NCBI GenBank assembly: GCA_945949045.1
Contig: CAMFDG010000004.1
Location: forward strand, 1 to 64,000
Origin: an uncultured Lachnospiraceae bacterium
GTDB lineage: Bacteria > Bacillota > Clostridia > Lachnospirales > Lachnospiraceae
Reading direction: 5' to 3'
DNA: 64,000 nucleotides
Shown here: piece after piece, positions 38,962 through 50,982 of the stretch
Position numbering within the stretch: position 1 is the first letter of the stretch
Layout of the letters: each line of letters begins with the position of its first letter
Made by a program: the position numbers and the translations under genes
Notes under the pieces: model-generated
Told to the model about the DNA's origin: nothing
Seen by the model: only the letters and a program-made list of their open reading frames with translations
Database searches by the model: none

Positions 38962-40197
38962 ATGAGTAGAAGAGTTGTTGTAACAGGACTCGGTGCCATC
39001 ACACCGATCGGACTTGGGGTCCCGGAATTCTGGAAGAGCGTCAAAGAGGAAAAAATCGGCTTTGCAGAGATCACCAAATTCGATTCCACTGGTTTTAAGG
39101 TACACATTGCGGCTGAGGTAAAAGGCTTTGTGGGCAAAGACTATATGGATTTCAAGGCAGCAAAGAGAATGGAGCTCTTTTCCCAGTATGCAGTGGCTGC
39201 AGCCAGGGAAGCCATCGAGGATGCAGGACTTGATATGACAAAGGAGGATCCGTACCGAGTGGGAACAGCCATCGGCTGCGGTGTAGGAAGCCTTGGTGCA
39301 TGGGAAAAGGAATATGAAAAGATGCTGGCAAAGGGACCGGGCAGAATGAATCCTTTGTTTGTTCCTCTGATGATTTCCAATATGGCAGCAGGAAATGTGT
39401 CTATTCAGTTTGGACTTCAGGGAAAGTGCACCAATGATGTGACTGCCTGTGCCACAGGAACCAACAATATTGGCGATGCCTTCCGGGATATCCAATACGG
39501 AGAGGCTGATGTGATGGTTGCCGGAGGTACGGAGGCAGCTGTCTGTGCCACAGGAATCGGCGGATTTGCAGCGCTTACCGCTCTTTCTACGGTAGATGAC
39601 CCGACAAAATGTTCTCTTCCTTTTGACAAAAATCGAAGCGGTTTTGTCTTGGGAGAGGGTGCCGGTATTGTGGTGCTGGAGGAATTGGAGCATGCGAAGA
39701 AGAGAGGCGCAAAGATTTATGCTGAGGTTGTGGGTTATGGCTGCTCCGCAGATGCATATCACATTACCTCTCCGTTAGAGGATGGGGCAGGTGCTGCCCG
39801 CGCCATGACCAATGCCATGAATGACGCAGGGGTACAGCCTTCTGAAATTACATATATTAATGCCCACGGAACCGCAACCCATCATAATGATCTCTTCGAG
39901 ACCAGAGCGATCAAGCTGGCCTTTGGCGATCATGCAGAGAATCTGAAGATTAACTCTACAAAGTCCATGATCGGACACCTTCTGGGAGCCGCAGGAGCGG
40001 TGGAGTTTGTTACCTGTGTGAAGGAAATGGAAGAGGGCTATATCCACAGAACGGTTGGCCTTGAGACACCGGATGAGGAGATGGATCTCAACTACTGCAA
40101 GCAGGCGTATCAGGAGGATGTTCCTTTTGCCCTGTCCAACTCCCTGGGATTTGGAGGACATAACGCAAGTATTCTGATTCGGAAATTCGAGGAGTAA
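38962..40197 (+). CDS. fabF: 3-oxoacyl-ACP synthase II
   Basis: [52 protein letters not shown]. Confidence 0.95.
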   Translation: MSRRVVVTGLGAITPIGLGVPEFWKSVKEEKIGFAEITKFDSTGFKVHIAAEVKGFVGKDYMDFKAAKRMELFSQYAVAAAREAIEDAGLDMTKEDPYRVGTAIGCGVGSLGAWEKEYEKMLAKGPGRMNPLFVPLMISNMAAGNVSIQFGLQGKCTNDVTACATGTNNIGDAFRDIQYGEADVMVAGGTEAAVCATGIGGFAALTALSTVDDPTKCSLPFDKNRSGFVLGEGAGIVVLEELEHAKKRGAKIYAEVVGYGCSADAYHITSPLEDGAGAARAMTNAMNDAGVQPSEITYINAHGTATHHNDLFETRAIKLAFGDHAENLKINSTKSMIGHLLGAAGAVEFVTCVKEMEEGYIHRTVGLETPDEEMDLNYCKQAYQEDVPFALSNSLGFGGHNASILIRKFEE

Positions 40198-40202
40198 AAG
40201 CC

Positions 40203-40631
40203 ATGAGTATTATGACAACACAGGAAATTATGGAAATTCTGCCTCACCGCCATCCGTTTCTTTTGATTGATACCGTGGAGGAACTGGAGCCGGGCGTGCG
40301 CGTTGTGGCAAAGAAGAATGTGACTTTTGATGAGCCTTATTTCGCGGGACATTTTCCGGGAAATCCGGTGATGCCGGGAGTATTAATCATTGAGGCACTG
40401 GCCCAGACGGGAGCTGTTGCGATTCTCTCCCAGCCGGAGTGGAAGGGCAAGACCGCGTATTTTGCCGGTATTGACAAGGCAAAGTTCAAGAAGAAGGTTC
40501 TTCCGGGAGATACGTTGATTCTGGAGACTGAGATTATCAAGGTAAAGGGCCCCATTGGAATCGGAAAGGCCGTAGCCCGTGTGGATGGGAAGCTTGCCTG
40601 CTCGGCGGAACTGACATTTGCGATCGGATAG
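40203..40631 (+). CDS. fabZ: 3-hydroxyacyl-ACP dehydratase
   Basis: [46 protein letters not shown]. Confidence 0.96.
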   Translation: MSIMTTQEIMEILPHRHPFLLIDTVEELEPGVRVVAKKNVTFDEPYFAGHFPGNPVMPGVLIIEALAQTGAVAILSQPEWKGKTAYFAGIDKAKFKKKVLPGDTLILETEIIKVKGPIGIGKAVARVDGKLACSAELTFAIG

Positions 40632-40652
40632 AGGAAAAGAGGAACGTAAAGC

Positions 40653-42422
40653 ATGTTATTCAAGAAATATATTACATTAAGCAATAGAGAAGAGGAAACG
40701 CAGGAGGCTGATGAGACGCTGAAGGAAGCCGCGGAACGGAAGGCTGGAAATGAGGCGGCCGCAAACCAGCCGGTGCCGGAGCCGGTTGAGACAATCGTCT
40801 GCAAAAAGTGTAAGAGAGAGCTCGACAAGAAGCGCGTTGTAAAGAATAAGTATGTCTGTTATGAGTGTGGCTACTATTTTCGCGTTCGCGTGAAAAACAG
40901 AATCAGGATGGTGGCAGACACAGGAAGCTTCGAGCCGTGGTTTGAGGAACTTTCCACGGAAAATCCACTGCATTTTCCGGAGTATGAGGACAAGGTGGCT
41001 GCAACACAGGAGAAGACGGGCTTAAAGGAAGGCGTTACCGTGGGCAGGTGCAGGGTCTACGGAGAAGAGACCGTGCTTGGCGTGATTGATGCAAGATTTA
41101 TGATGGGAAGTATGGGACACGTGGTTGGCGAACGGATTACCCGCGCGGTAGAGCGGGCCACGGAGCTTAAGCTTCCGGTGATCCTGTTCTGCTGCTCCGG
41201 AGGAGCGAGAATGCAGGAGGGAATTATTTCTCTGATGCAGATGGAGAAAACCTCCGCGGCTTTAAAGCGGCACTCCGATGCCGGCCTTCTCTATGTGCCG
41301 GTTCTGACGGATCCCACCACCGGTGGTGTGACGGCCAGCTTTGCCATGCTGGGAGACATCATTCTTGCAGAACCGGGGGCACTGATCGGTTTTGCCGGAG
41401 CCCGGGTCATCGAGAACACCATCGGGCAGAAGCTGCCGGAGGGCTTTCAGCGGGCAGAATTCCAGCTGGAGCATGGCTTTGTGGATGCGATCGTAGAGCG
41501 TGATAATCTTAAGATGACCCTTTACCGCATCCTGAAAATGCATAAGCCGATGGAGGGATTTGCAAATTTTGATCCGCTTCATGATGATGACCGTTATGAG
41601 CCGACAGAGCTGATGAAGGAGAGGACTGCGAAGTCGAAGCCGATGGATGCATGGGATAAGGTAACGGCAGCCCGCCAGATGAACCGTCTGGCTTCGGTGG
41701 ATTACATGGATGCGATCTTTGATGATTTTATGGAACTCCACGGAGACCGTTATTTCAGAGATGATCCTGCTATTGTAGGCGGAATTGCATACCTGGATGG
41801 ACAGCCGGTGACGGTGATCGGCGTTCATAAGGGGAAGGATTTAAAGGACTGTGCATTCCGCAATTATGGAATGCCGTCGCCGGAGGGCTATCGTAAGGCT
41901 CTAAGGCTTATGAAGCAGGCGGAGAAATTTGGACGCCCGATCATCACCTTTGTCAATACCTCAGGTGCATATCCGGGAACCGAGGCAGAGGAAAACGGGC
42001 AGGGAGAGGCTATTGCGCGTAATCTCTATGAAATGTCCGGAATTAAGGTGCCGATTTTATGCCTGATGATTGGTGAGGGCGGCAGTGGCGGAGCTCTTGC
42101 CCTGGCGGTTGGAAATGAAGTCTGGATGATGGAGAATGCAACCTATTCGATTCTTTCTCCGGAGGGCTTTGCCTCGATTCTCTGGAAGGATGGCAAACGT
42201 GCGAAGGAGGCTGCGGGCGTCATGAAGATTACCGCACAGGATCTGAAAGAGCTTCATGTAGTTGAGGATATTATTCCGGAGTATGGCGGAGCCGATGAGG
42301 ATGCGCTTTCCTCCATTGCAAATTATATGAAAGGGCATATGAAGGAATTCTTACGGGCACAGAATGGCAAGAGCGGAGAACAGCTTGCCCGGGAAAGATA
42401 TGATCGCTTCCGTGCTTTTTAA
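40653..42422 (+). CDS. Fused acetyl-CoA carboxylase carboxyltransferase beta-alpha
   Basis: Zn finger [27 protein letters not shown] (AccD) then [29 protein letters not shown] (AccA) in one 589-aa ORF. Confidence 0.93.
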   Translation: MLFKKYITLSNREEETQEADETLKEAAERKAGNEAAANQPVPEPVETIVCKKCKRELDKKRVVKNKYVCYECGYYFRVRVKNRIRMVADTGSFEPWFEELSTENPLHFPEYEDKVAATQEKTGLKEGVTVGRCRVYGEETVLGVIDARFMMGSMGHVVGERITRAVERATELKLPVILFCCSGGARMQEGIISLMQMEKTSAALKRHSDAGLLYVPVLTDPTTGGVTASFAMLGDIILAEPGALIGFAGARVIENTIGQKLPEGFQRAEFQLEHGFVDAIVERDNLKMTLYRILKMHKPMEGFANFDPLHDDDRYEPTELMKERTAKSKPMDAWDKVTAARQMNRLASVDYMDAIFDDFMELHGDRYFRDDPAIVGGIAYLDGQPVTVIGVHKGKDLKDCAFRNYGMPSPEGYRKALRLMKQAEKFGRPIITFVNTSGAYPGTEAEENGQGEAIARNLYEMSGIKVPILCLMIGEGGSGGALALAVGNEVWMMENATYSILSPEGFASILWKDGKRAKEAAGVMKITAQDLKELHVVEDIIPEYGGADEDALSSIANYMKGHMKEFLRAQNGKSGEQLARERYDRFRAF

Positions 42423-42433
42423 AGGAGAATTTT

Positions 42434-43393
42434 ATGAAGATATTAGGAACCGGAAGTGCACTTCCGAATCATGTTGTAAGCAATGATGATCTGGCACAGG
42501 TGATGGATACCTCCGATGAATGGATTCGTACCCGTACAGGAATCTGCACCAGGCATATTGCTGAGGAGGAGACTACCACCTCCCTTGCGGTAGATGCTGC
42601 AAAAAAAGCGCTGGAAGAGGCGAAAATTTCCATTGATGAGCTGGATCTGATCATTGCAGCTACCGTATCACCGGATTATCTCTTTCCGACGCTGGCCTGT
42701 GAGGTACAGGCAGCAATCGGCGCAAGGCGGGCAGCGGCCTTTGACATCAGTGCAGGTTGTTCAGGTTTTCTGTTTGCTCTGGGCACTGCGGATGGTTATT
42801 TTTCCACAGGACGTTTTCACAATGCGCTGATTATCGGGGCAGAGGTACTTTCCAAGATGGTGGACTGGGGTGACAGAAGTACCTGCGTCCTCTTTGGCGA
42901 TGGCGCAGGTGCAGCAGTTGTGAGTGCTGAGGGAAACCAGCTTCTATCGATGGTACAGGGCTCTGACGGAGCCGGTGGAATGGCTTTAAAATGCGAAAAC
43001 CGGCCGGTAAATAATCTTTATCGGCAGCTTGGAGCACAGAATTATTCTTTTACGAAGATGGATGGCCCTGAGGTGTACAAGTTTGCTGTGCGAACAGTAC
43101 CCCACGCTGTCAGCGAGGCACTTGAGCAGGCGAAGATGCCGGTGGACGATGTGAAATATTTCCTTTTGCATCAGGCGAATCTCAGAATTATTGAATCCGT
43201 GGCAAAACGTCTGGGCCAGCCAATGGACAAGTTTCCAACGAATCTCGAGGAATGCGGAAATGTTTCAGCGGCAAGCGTGCCGATTCTGCTTGATAAGGTT
43301 GTTAGAGAGGGCCTGATCAAAGAGGGAGATAAGATCGTAATGGCAGGCTTTGGCGCCGGACTTACCTGGGGCGCATGCGTGCTGGAGTGGTAG
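42434..43393 (+). CDS. fabH: 3-oxoacyl-ACP synthase III
   Basis: ILGTGSALPNHVVSNDDLAQVMDTSDEWIRTRTGI; FDISAGCSGF; LHQANLRIIE. Confidence 0.95.
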   Translation: MKILGTGSALPNHVVSNDDLAQVMDTSDEWIRTRTGICTRHIAEEETTTSLAVDAAKKALEEAKISIDELDLIIAATVSPDYLFPTLACEVQAAIGARRAAAFDISAGCSGFLFALGTADGYFSTGRFHNALIIGAEVLSKMVDWGDRSTCVLFGDGAGAAVVSAEGNQLLSMVQGSDGAGGMALKCENRPVNNLYRQLGAQNYSFTKMDGPEVYKFAVRTVPHAVSEALEQAKMPVDDVKYFLLHQANLRIIESVAKRLGQPMDKFPTNLEECGNVSAASVPILLDKVVREGLIKEGDKIVMAGFGAGLTWGACVLEW

Positions 43394-43406
43394 GAGGATA
43401 GAAGGC

Positions 43407-43928
43407 ATGACCCTGGAAGAAACGTTAAATGAGCTTCTTGTGAAGCTGTTTAAGGATATTCTGGAAATTGAGTCCAGATGCCTGATAACCGAAGAATTTT
43501 CCGATATTACCTGTAATGATATGCATATTATTGAGGCCGTTGGAATCGAGGAGCCACGGAACATGAAAACGGTGGCAAGCCTGATGTCTGTCACCACGGG
43601 GACTCTGACGAAAGCAATGGAGTCACTCTGTGACAAGGGGTATGTGATCAGAGAACGAAGCACGGAGGATAAGCGGGTGGTTAAGGTCCGGTTGACGGAC
43701 CGTGGACGGAGTGCTTATTACCATCATGAGCAGTTTCACCGGCAGATGATCAAAAATATTGCAGCCGAAATGAATGAGCAGGAGACAGAGGTACTGATCT
43801 ACGCACTTGCAAAGCTTGTAGACTATTTCCATCTGAATTATTATGATACCGATGAGGAGTCCGAATTTGTAGACTGGTCCAGAATTCCGAGTGTGGAAAC
43901 CACCTTAGAGAAAAAGAAAAATGATTAA
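43407..43928 (+). CDS. fabT: MarR-family fatty acid synthesis regulator
   Basis: MarR winged helix (MKTVASLMSVTTGTLTKAMESLCDKGYVIRERSTEDKRVVKVRLTDRG); ends fab operon; palindromic operator upstream of acpP. Confidence 0.8.
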   Translation: MTLEETLNELLVKLFKDILEIESRCLITEEFSDITCNDMHIIEAVGIEEPRNMKTVASLMSVTTGTLTKAMESLCDKGYVIRERSTEDKRVVKVRLTDRGRSAYYHHEQFHRQMIKNIAAEMNEQETEVLIYALAKLVDYFHLNYYDTDEESEFVDWSRIPSVETTLEKKKND

Positions 43929-43968
43929 AAAGTTCTAAGAATATACTTAAATATAAGAATATACAGGC

Positions 43969-43992
43969 GGGAGAAAATGAAATTTTTCTCCC
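43969..43992. terminator. Hairpin downstream of fabT, possible weak terminator
   Basis: GGGAGAAAA-TGAAAT-TTTTCTCCC, no strong T tract. Confidence 0.35.
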
Positions 43993-44146
43993 ACATTGTT
44001 GCAAATTTACAAAAAGTAACTAAAAAGAATTATGAAAAATGGAAAAATAATGAAATTGATATTGCGAAATCCTTCATTTTCGATTAAAATATATTCGTTG
44101 GTGTATAGATTTCATAAACCAAAAGTATAATCAAATTATAAGATAG

Positions 44147-45493
<1,347 letters not shown>

Positions 45494-45523
45494 TCGGGAC
45501 AGAGAGACGAAAAGAATACCAGG

Positions 45524-45557
45524 AAGGCTTCGGGATACAAGTCCCGAAGCCTTTTTT
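45524..45557 (+). terminator. Rho-independent terminator
   Basis: AAGGCTTCGGGA-TACAAG-TCCCGAAGCCTT TTTT. Confidence 0.9.
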
Positions 45558-45631
45558 AGCGTAGAAATTACTAAAATAAAAGTGCGAAATATGGGGAATT
45601 AAGTAAAATCAGAGAAAAAATATGAGGGAAG

Positions 45632-45660
45632 TTGACACGTAAAGGAATACGAATTATAAT
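45632..45660 (+). promoter_or_regulatory. Consensus sigma-A promoter for cps module 1
   Basis: TTGACA - 17 nt - TATAAT. Confidence 0.8.
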
Positions 45661-45686
45661 GCCTAATGAGAAAGTGGGGGATTAAA

Positions 45687-46391
45687 ATGGTTGATTTTCA
45701 TACGCATATTCTGCCGGGAATAGATGACGGAAGCCAGGATGTGGGAATGTCCCTGGAGATGCTTGCAGCGGAAAAAGACCAGAGGGTTGACAAGATCATA
45801 GCAACGCCGCACTTTTACGCAAAACAGGATTCCATACAGAAATTTCTTGACCGCAGACAGGAGAGCTACGAGAAGCTGATGCGCTCCTATAGCAGGGAGA
45901 CAGAGCAGATTCCGATTCTTCTGGGTGCTGAGGTGTACTATTTTGAGGGCATGGGGAATGCTTCAATGATTCCGAAGCTCTGTATCGAGGGTACGCAGAC
46001 GCTGCTTCTGGAGATGCCATTCCGTCAGTGGACAAGCTCCATGTATGAGGATGTGAAGAAGCTGGTTCAGACCCAGCACTTGACGGTGATACTGGCCCAT
46101 CTGGAGCGGTTTCAGCCATTTCAGAGGGATTTGGACAACTGGAACCGGATCCTGAAGCTGGGAGTTCTGGTACAGATGAATGCCGGGGTGTTCCTGAATT
46201 GGAAGAAGCGCCGTCAGGCGGTAAAGCTGCTTAAGAATGTAGATACAATTCTAATGGGCAGCGACTGCCACAATATGGATACACGAAAGCCGAATCTTGC
46301 AGCAGGCCGGGAGGTCATAGCTTCCAAGGCCGGCAGCGAATACATAACGAAGAGTGATGAACTAGCCGAGGAGGTATTGAATGAAAGATAA
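45687..46391 (+). CDS. CpsB/YwqE-type tyrosine-protein phosphatase (module 1)
   Basis: MVDFHTHILPGIDDGSQDVGMSLEML; ATPHFY; GSDCHNMDTRKPN. Confidence 0.88.
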   Translation: MVDFHTHILPGIDDGSQDVGMSLEMLAAEKDQRVDKIIATPHFYAKQDSIQKFLDRRQESYEKLMRSYSRETEQIPILLGAEVYYFEGMGNASMIPKLCIEGTQTLLLEMPFRQWTSSMYEDVKKLVQTQHLTVILAHLERFQPFQRDLDNWNRILKLGVLVQMNAGVFLNWKKRRQAVKLLKNVDTILMGSDCHNMDTRKPNLAAGREVIASKAGSEYITKSDELAEEVLNER

Positions 46392-47433
46392 CAGAAAAGC
46401 TGTTCATGCAGTGACAGAGATCCTGCTGGCAGCGGCGCTGATTGTTGCCATTTTCTTTCTGATACGATATATGGATGTGAAGGATGCCAAGGCTGCTGAA
46501 GCGGCAGCCGGTACAGAGACCCAGAAATGGATCGAGTTTCCGGAGGATACCCCGGAGGTTACACTGGGAAGCCGGACCTATGTGTTCAGCCATCCGGTGA
46601 AAACCTATCTTCTTATGGGAACGGATGCCAGTGGCAACGAGGATGCCATTGGGGATGAATATCAGGGATCCATGGCAGATACCCTGATGCTTGTCATGGT
46701 GGATGATGAAGAGAAGAGTTATGGCATACTTCAATTGAACAGGGATACCATCACCGATGTTCCCATCCTGCAGGATGACGGGACCAGCTATGCCAGCGCT
46801 GAGGAGCAGCTGTGCACCGCCCATTGGTACGGCAAGGATAAGAAAGCAAGCTGTGAGAACACGGTTCAGGCAGTTTCCAATATGCTGGGAGGTCTCCCAA
46901 TCGATGGTTATTATTCCTTACAGATGGAGGCAATGCCGCTGTTAAACGAGGCTGTGGACGGGGTGACCATTACCTTTTCGGAGAACATGACAGAGATTGA
47001 TCCTCTGATGAAGAAAGGGGCAACCCTGACGCTGACGGATGAACAGGCAGAAGCACTTCTTCATACCCGAATGGGACTTGAAGATGACCGGAACAGTGAA
47101 CGTATGCGCAGACAGAAGCTGTTTATGGACGGTTTTATGGACAAGATGAAGCAGAAGGCGGTTGATACCAACTTTACCATTGAACTGTACGACCGGCTCC
47201 ATCCCTATGCGACAGAGGACATCAATATCAATGAACTCTCGCAGATGCTCAAGAATATGAAGGGATATACCAATAAAGGTACATTTACGATAGATGGAAC
47301 CTCCAAGCTCGGGGAAAAGCTCGGCGATGGAGAAAAACACTGGGAATTTTACATGGACGAGGGTTCGCTTGATTCCACTATGTGCGGACTCTACCCACTC
47401 GTATACCAGAAAGAACAAGAGGATGGGGAATAA
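46381..47433 (+). CDS. LytR-CpsA-Psr (LCP) family protein (module 1)
   Basis: YLLMGTDASGNEDA...GSMADTLMLVMVDDEEKSYGILQLNRDTITDV; LLHTRMGLEDDRNSERMRRQK. Confidence 0.88.
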   Translation: MKDNRKAVHAVTEILLAAALIVAIFFLIRYMDVKDAKAAEAAAGTETQKWIEFPEDTPEVTLGSRTYVFSHPVKTYLLMGTDASGNEDAIGDEYQGSMADTLMLVMVDDEEKSYGILQLNRDTITDVPILQDDGTSYASAEEQLCTAHWYGKDKKASCENTVQAVSNMLGGLPIDGYYSLQMEAMPLLNEAVDGVTITFSENMTEIDPLMKKGATLTLTDEQAEALLHTRMGLEDDRNSERMRRQKLFMDGFMDKMKQKAVDTNFTIELYDRLHPYATEDININELSQMLKNMKGYTNKGTFTIDGTSKLGEKLGDGEKHWEFYMDEGSLDSTMCGLYPLVYQKEQEDGE

Positions 47434-47438
47434 CGAAG

Positions 47439-48215
47439 ATGAAACAGGAAACAGAACTGATACAACAACAGCAGGATGATGAGACAGAAATTGATTTGCT
47501 GGAGATTTTTTATCTTCTGAAGGCAAAACTTGCGTGGCTGATCTTCTCCTTTGTGATCGGCGGAGTCCTTGCGACGGCAATTACCATTTTCTGTATTACG
47601 CCTAGGTATACAGCAACCGCCAAGATCTACATGGTTTCCGCTTCCAGTGAGAGTGTGCTGAATCTGTCAGATTTGAATCTGGGAACCTCCCTCTCTCAGG
47701 ACTATTCCGAATTGATCAAAATCCGACCGGTGTTCAAAGAGGTGATTGAGAACCTGGGGCTTGATATGGAATATGAGGATCTGTTGGAGAAGGTGACGAT
47801 CAGCACCATCGGAGATACCCGTCTTCTGGCAGTGTCTGTGGAGGATGAGGATCCGAAGGAGGCACAGAGGATTGTGAACGAACTTGCCGATACGGCAGTG
47901 ACTTATATACCGAAGGTAATGGAGACTTCCACACCGAATATTGCAGAGTATGCAATCGTCCCTAAGAATCCAAGTTCTCCGAATGTCGCCAAAAATACGA
48001 TCCTTGGCGCATTGGTATTTCTCATTCTTACCGCGGCAGTCTTTATTGCCCGGATGCTCATGGATGACAGTTTAAATACTGCGGAGGATGTAGAGAAGGC
48101 ATTCGGCATCATGCCGTTTACCGTCATTCCTGAGGGCGACCTGGCTGAGATCGGGGATGAGGCTGAGGAGAAAGCAAAGAGTAAGCACAGACACACGAAG
48201 AGAAAGGGAGCATGA
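47439..48215 (+). CDS. Wzz/CpsC-type chain-length determinant (module 1)
   Basis: EIDLLEIFYLLKAKLAWLIFSFVIGGVLATAITIFCITPRYTATAKIYMV; two TMs. Confidence 0.85.
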   Translation: MKQETELIQQQQDDETEIDLLEIFYLLKAKLAWLIFSFVIGGVLATAITIFCITPRYTATAKIYMVSASSESVLNLSDLNLGTSLSQDYSELIKIRPVFKEVIENLGLDMEYEDLLEKVTISTIGDTRLLAVSVEDEDPKEAQRIVNELADTAVTYIPKVMETSTPNIAEYAIVPKNPSSPNVAKNTILGALVFLILTAAVFIARMLMDDSLNTAEDVEKAFGIMPFTVIPEGDLAEIGDEAEEKAKSKHRHTKRKGA

Positions 48216-48970
48216 TGGAAGGATTTATACCCAAGAATACAGCTAAAATCAATAATATGCCAACACTCCCCTATGCCATTGAGGAAGCGGTGAACCGCCT
48301 TCGTGTAAACATCAGCTTTCTGGGAAGTGAAGTGAAGAAAATCATGGTGATCTCCAGTATGCCGGATGAGGGCAAGAGCTTTGTTACCATGCAGCTCTGG
48401 AGACAGATGGCAGAGGCCAATGTCCGAAGCATTCTGCTGGATATGGATTTGAGAAAGAGCGTTACCGTGGATAAATATCAGATTGAGCAGGAGAAGGGGA
48501 AGATTCTCGGAATGTCCTACTACCTGGCAAACGATATCTCTTTAGAGGATTGTGTCCTTCGGACAGACATTGGAAAGGGTGATATTCTTCCGAACGTAGA
48601 CAATGTGGTGAATCCGTCTATGCTGCTGGAGGGCCATAAATTCGAAAGAACATTAAAAGAATTGGAAGAATATTACCGATACATATTTATCGATTCTCCG
48701 CCATTGAATCTGGTGTCAGATGGTGAGAAGATTGGATCTCTCTGTGATGGAGCCATTCTGGTGGTTCGTGCAGGGGAGACCTCCAAGAGCATTGTGAGAA
48801 ATTCTATCCGTCAGCTGGAGCGTGCCAACTGTCCGCTTGTAGGCATTGTTTTAAGCCGCGCAAAGACCGGTACCGGTGGATATTATGCGAAGAAATACGG
48901 CGGATATTACGGCAATAAGTATTACGGATCCAAGTCCAATTATTATTATGGCTATGGGGCCCAGAAATAG
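48215..48970 (+). CDS. CpsD/CapB-type tyrosine kinase (module 1)
   Basis: VISSMPDEGKSFVTMQLWRQMAEANVRSILLDMDLRKSV; C-terminal Tyr-rich GGYYAKKYGGYYGNKYYGSKSNYYYGYG. Confidence 0.87.
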   Translation: MEGFIPKNTAKINNMPTLPYAIEEAVNRLRVNISFLGSEVKKIMVISSMPDEGKSFVTMQLWRQMAEANVRSILLDMDLRKSVTVDKYQIEQEKGKILGMSYYLANDISLEDCVLRTDIGKGDILPNVDNVVNPSMLLEGHKFERTLKELEEYYRYIFIDSPPLNLVSDGEKIGSLCDGAILVVRAGETSKSIVRNSIRQLERANCPLVGIVLSRAKTGTGGYYAKKYGGYYGNKYYGSKSNYYYGYGAQK

Positions 48971-48991
48971 CGCATTCTGCGCATTGAATCA

Positions 48992-49021
48992 CGGAGTCGT
49001 TCTACGGCCTGGCCGTAAGAC
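48992..49021. promoter_or_regulatory. Intercistronic hairpin between cpsD and the LRR-like protein
   Basis: GAGTC..TACGGCC-T-GGCCGTA.GACTC, no T tract. Confidence 0.4.
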
Positions 49022-49060
49022 TCAATATACACTATAAAAAGGGAAAGGAGGAACCTACCA

Positions 49061-49612
49061 ATGAACAAGTTAGTAAAGAAGATTCTTGTTGGTGCTATGG
49101 CCGCAACAATGGTACTGGGCAGCGTAACAACTGCATTTGCAGCAGGAAGCCCGGCAGCAGGTAAGGAGCCAGTAAAGCAGGAGGAAGTTCAGGCTACTGG
49201 CGGTTCTACCGTAACTACTTCAGCTAAGGGTGTTGCAAAGCTGGATGAAGTTAAGGCTACTACAGCTGCAACGGTTTCTGTTGCTTCTACCGTTAAGGTT
49301 AACGGCGTAAGCTACACTGTAACAAGAATTGATGCTAAGGCATTTGCGAATGCTACAAAGGCTACTACGATCAAGCTTCCAAGCACAATCAATGCACTTG
49401 GTGCAAACGCATTCTCTGGTGCTAGTAAGTCTTTAAAGACGATCGAGATCACACAGGGTGCTAAGCCGATCAAGGTTAACCACAATGCATTCAAGGGTGT
49501 GGACACCAAGAAGATTACCATTAAGGTAAAGAAAATGTCCAAAACAGAGCTGAAGAGATTCAAGAAGGCTCTGAAGAAGGCTGGTTTCATGGGAACTGTT
49601 AAGGTTGCTTAA
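49061..49612 (+). CDS. Small secreted BspA-like leucine-rich repeat protein
   Basis: Signal peptide MNKLVKKILVGAMAATMVLGSVTTAFAA; IDAKAFANATKATTIKLPSTINALGANAFSGASKSLKTIEI. Confidence 0.7.
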   Translation: MNKLVKKILVGAMAATMVLGSVTTAFAAGSPAAGKEPVKQEEVQATGGSTVTTSAKGVAKLDEVKATTAATVSVASTVKVNGVSYTVTRIDAKAFANATKATTIKLPSTINALGANAFSGASKSLKTIEITQGAKPIKVNHNAFKGVDTKKITIKVKKMSKTELKRFKKALKKAGFMGTVKVA

Positions 49613-49630
49613 TTAGTCTGGAGAGTGAAT

Positions 49631-49672
49631 GACAGGCGTGCGGATTTCCCGTGCACCTGTCATAACTTTTTT
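49631..49672 (+). terminator. Probable Rho-independent terminator
   Basis: GACAGG..TGC ... GCA.CCTGTC then ATAACTTTTTT. Confidence 0.55.
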
Positions 49673-49687
49673 ATACATTACCTTTTT

Positions 49688-49716
49688 TTGATATACAATT
49701 CTTTTTCGTTTATAAT
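49688..49716 (+). promoter_or_regulatory. Putative promoter of the MerR-methyltransferase gene
   Basis: TTGATA - 17 nt - TATAAT. Confidence 0.5.
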
Positions 49717-49752
49717 ATAATCTAAACAAGATTCACATTGATGTAAAAAAAT

Positions 49753-49765
49753 TCAGAGTGGGATG
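49753..49765 (+). repeat. 13-bp copy of the terminal sequence of the palindromic element
   Basis: TCAGAGTGGGATG identical to 51330-51342 and inverted at 50986-50998. Confidence 0.7.
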
Positions 49766-49785
49766 AGATACGTAAGGTGTATAAT

Positions 49786-50982
49786 ATGTTGAAGAACGAT
49801 ATGCCCAAGAAGGAAGAGCGATTTTACACATCCGGACAGTTTGCGGCAAAGGCCCATGTGACCCTTCGCACAATCCGGTATTACGATAAACAGAACCTTC
49901 TGGTTCCGTCACAGCGTACCGCCTCCGGAGCAAGACGCTATACAGATGCGGATCTGGCAAAGCTTCAGCAGATCCTTCTATTGAAATTCCTGGGATTTTC
50001 CCTGGAGGAAATTAAGGAAATGACACTGGCATCTGCGGATGAGCAGTACCTTCTGGAATCCATGCGTGTGCAGAAAAGACTGTTACAGGAGCGGATGGAG
50101 CAGATACAGGAAATGACAGAGGCGATAGACAGTACGATGGAGACCATTCGCACGGAGCACAGGATGGATGGGAGCCGTCTGCTGGATCTGATTCATATGA
50201 CTGCTGAGGAGAAAAGCCTGAAAGCCCAATACCGGAATGCTGCCAATATCTCGGCGCGGATCCGGCTGCACCGTGATTTCTCTGTAAATCAGAAGGGCTG
50301 GTTCCCCTGGATGATGGAGCTGTATCATCTGAAACCGGGGATGCGGATTCTGGAACTGGGCTGCGGCAATGGTGCGCTTTGGACGGAGAACAGGGACAGG
50401 CTCCCAAAGAATATCCGGGTGGTCTTGTCGGATAAATCGGAGGGAATGCTCAGAGACGCGAGAGAAGCTCTCGGTGAGGACGAACGGTTTTTCTATCAGG
50501 CCTTTGACTGCAGCAGTATTCCCTTTGAGGACGCATCTTTTGATCTGGTGATTGCCAATCATCTCCTGTTCTACTGCGAGGAACTGGACCGGGTACTGGG
50601 AGAATGCGCCAGAGTGCTTAAGAAAGATGGCAGGTTTGCCTGCAGTACCTATGGAAAAGGGCACATGAAGGAAATTACAGAGCTGGTACAGCAGTTTCAT
50701 CCCCAGATTGTCCTTTCTTCAGAACATTTGTATGAACGCTTCGGCCTTGAAAATGGAGCAGAGCTTCTAAGCCCGTTCTTTTCGGATATTCAGATGATGC
50801 GCTATGAAGACGCTATCGAGATCTCAGAATCTGAGCCTCTCATTTCCTATATTCTTTCCTGCCATGGTAATCAGAACCGGCTCCTTCTTGACCGATACAA
50901 GGAATTCCGGGAATTCGTGGATTCCCGGGTAGCCGGAGGCTTCCACATTACCAAGGATGCCGGGCTGTTTCTCTGCAAATAA
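49786..50982 (+). CDS. MerR-family HTH fused to SAM-dependent methyltransferase
   Basis: FYTSGQFAAKAHVTLRTIRYYDKQNLLVPSQRTASGARRYTDADL (MerR); GMRILELGCGNGALW...FDLVIANHLLFY (class I MTase). Confidence 0.85.
   Translation: MLKNDMPKKEERFYTSGQFAAKAHVTLRTIRYYDKQNLLVPSQRTASGARRYTDADLAKLQQILLLKFLGFSLEEIKEMTLASADEQYLLESMRVQKRLLQERMEQIQEMTEAIDSTMETIRTEHRMDGSRLLDLIHMTAEEKSLKAQYRNAANISARIRLHRDFSVNQKGWFPWMMELYHLKPGMRILELGCGNGALWTENRDRLPKNIRVVLSDKSEGMLRDAREALGEDERFFYQAFDCSSIPFEDASFDLVIANHLLFYCEELDRVLGECARVLKKDGRFACSTYGKGHMKEITELVQQFHPQIVLSSEHLYERFGLENGAELLSPFFSDIQMMRYEDAIEISESEPLISYILSCHGNQNRLLLDRYKEFREFVDSRVAGGFHITKDAGLFLCK

Noticed and set aside
38587-39762. 391-aa antisense ORF across fabG/fabF
   Set aside because: Antisense to two confident fab genes; composition of a shadow ORF.
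48971-49060. c-di-GMP or other riboswitch in the leader of the LRR-like protein
   Set aside because: A hairpin is present but no conserved riboswitch core sequence could be recognised by eye.
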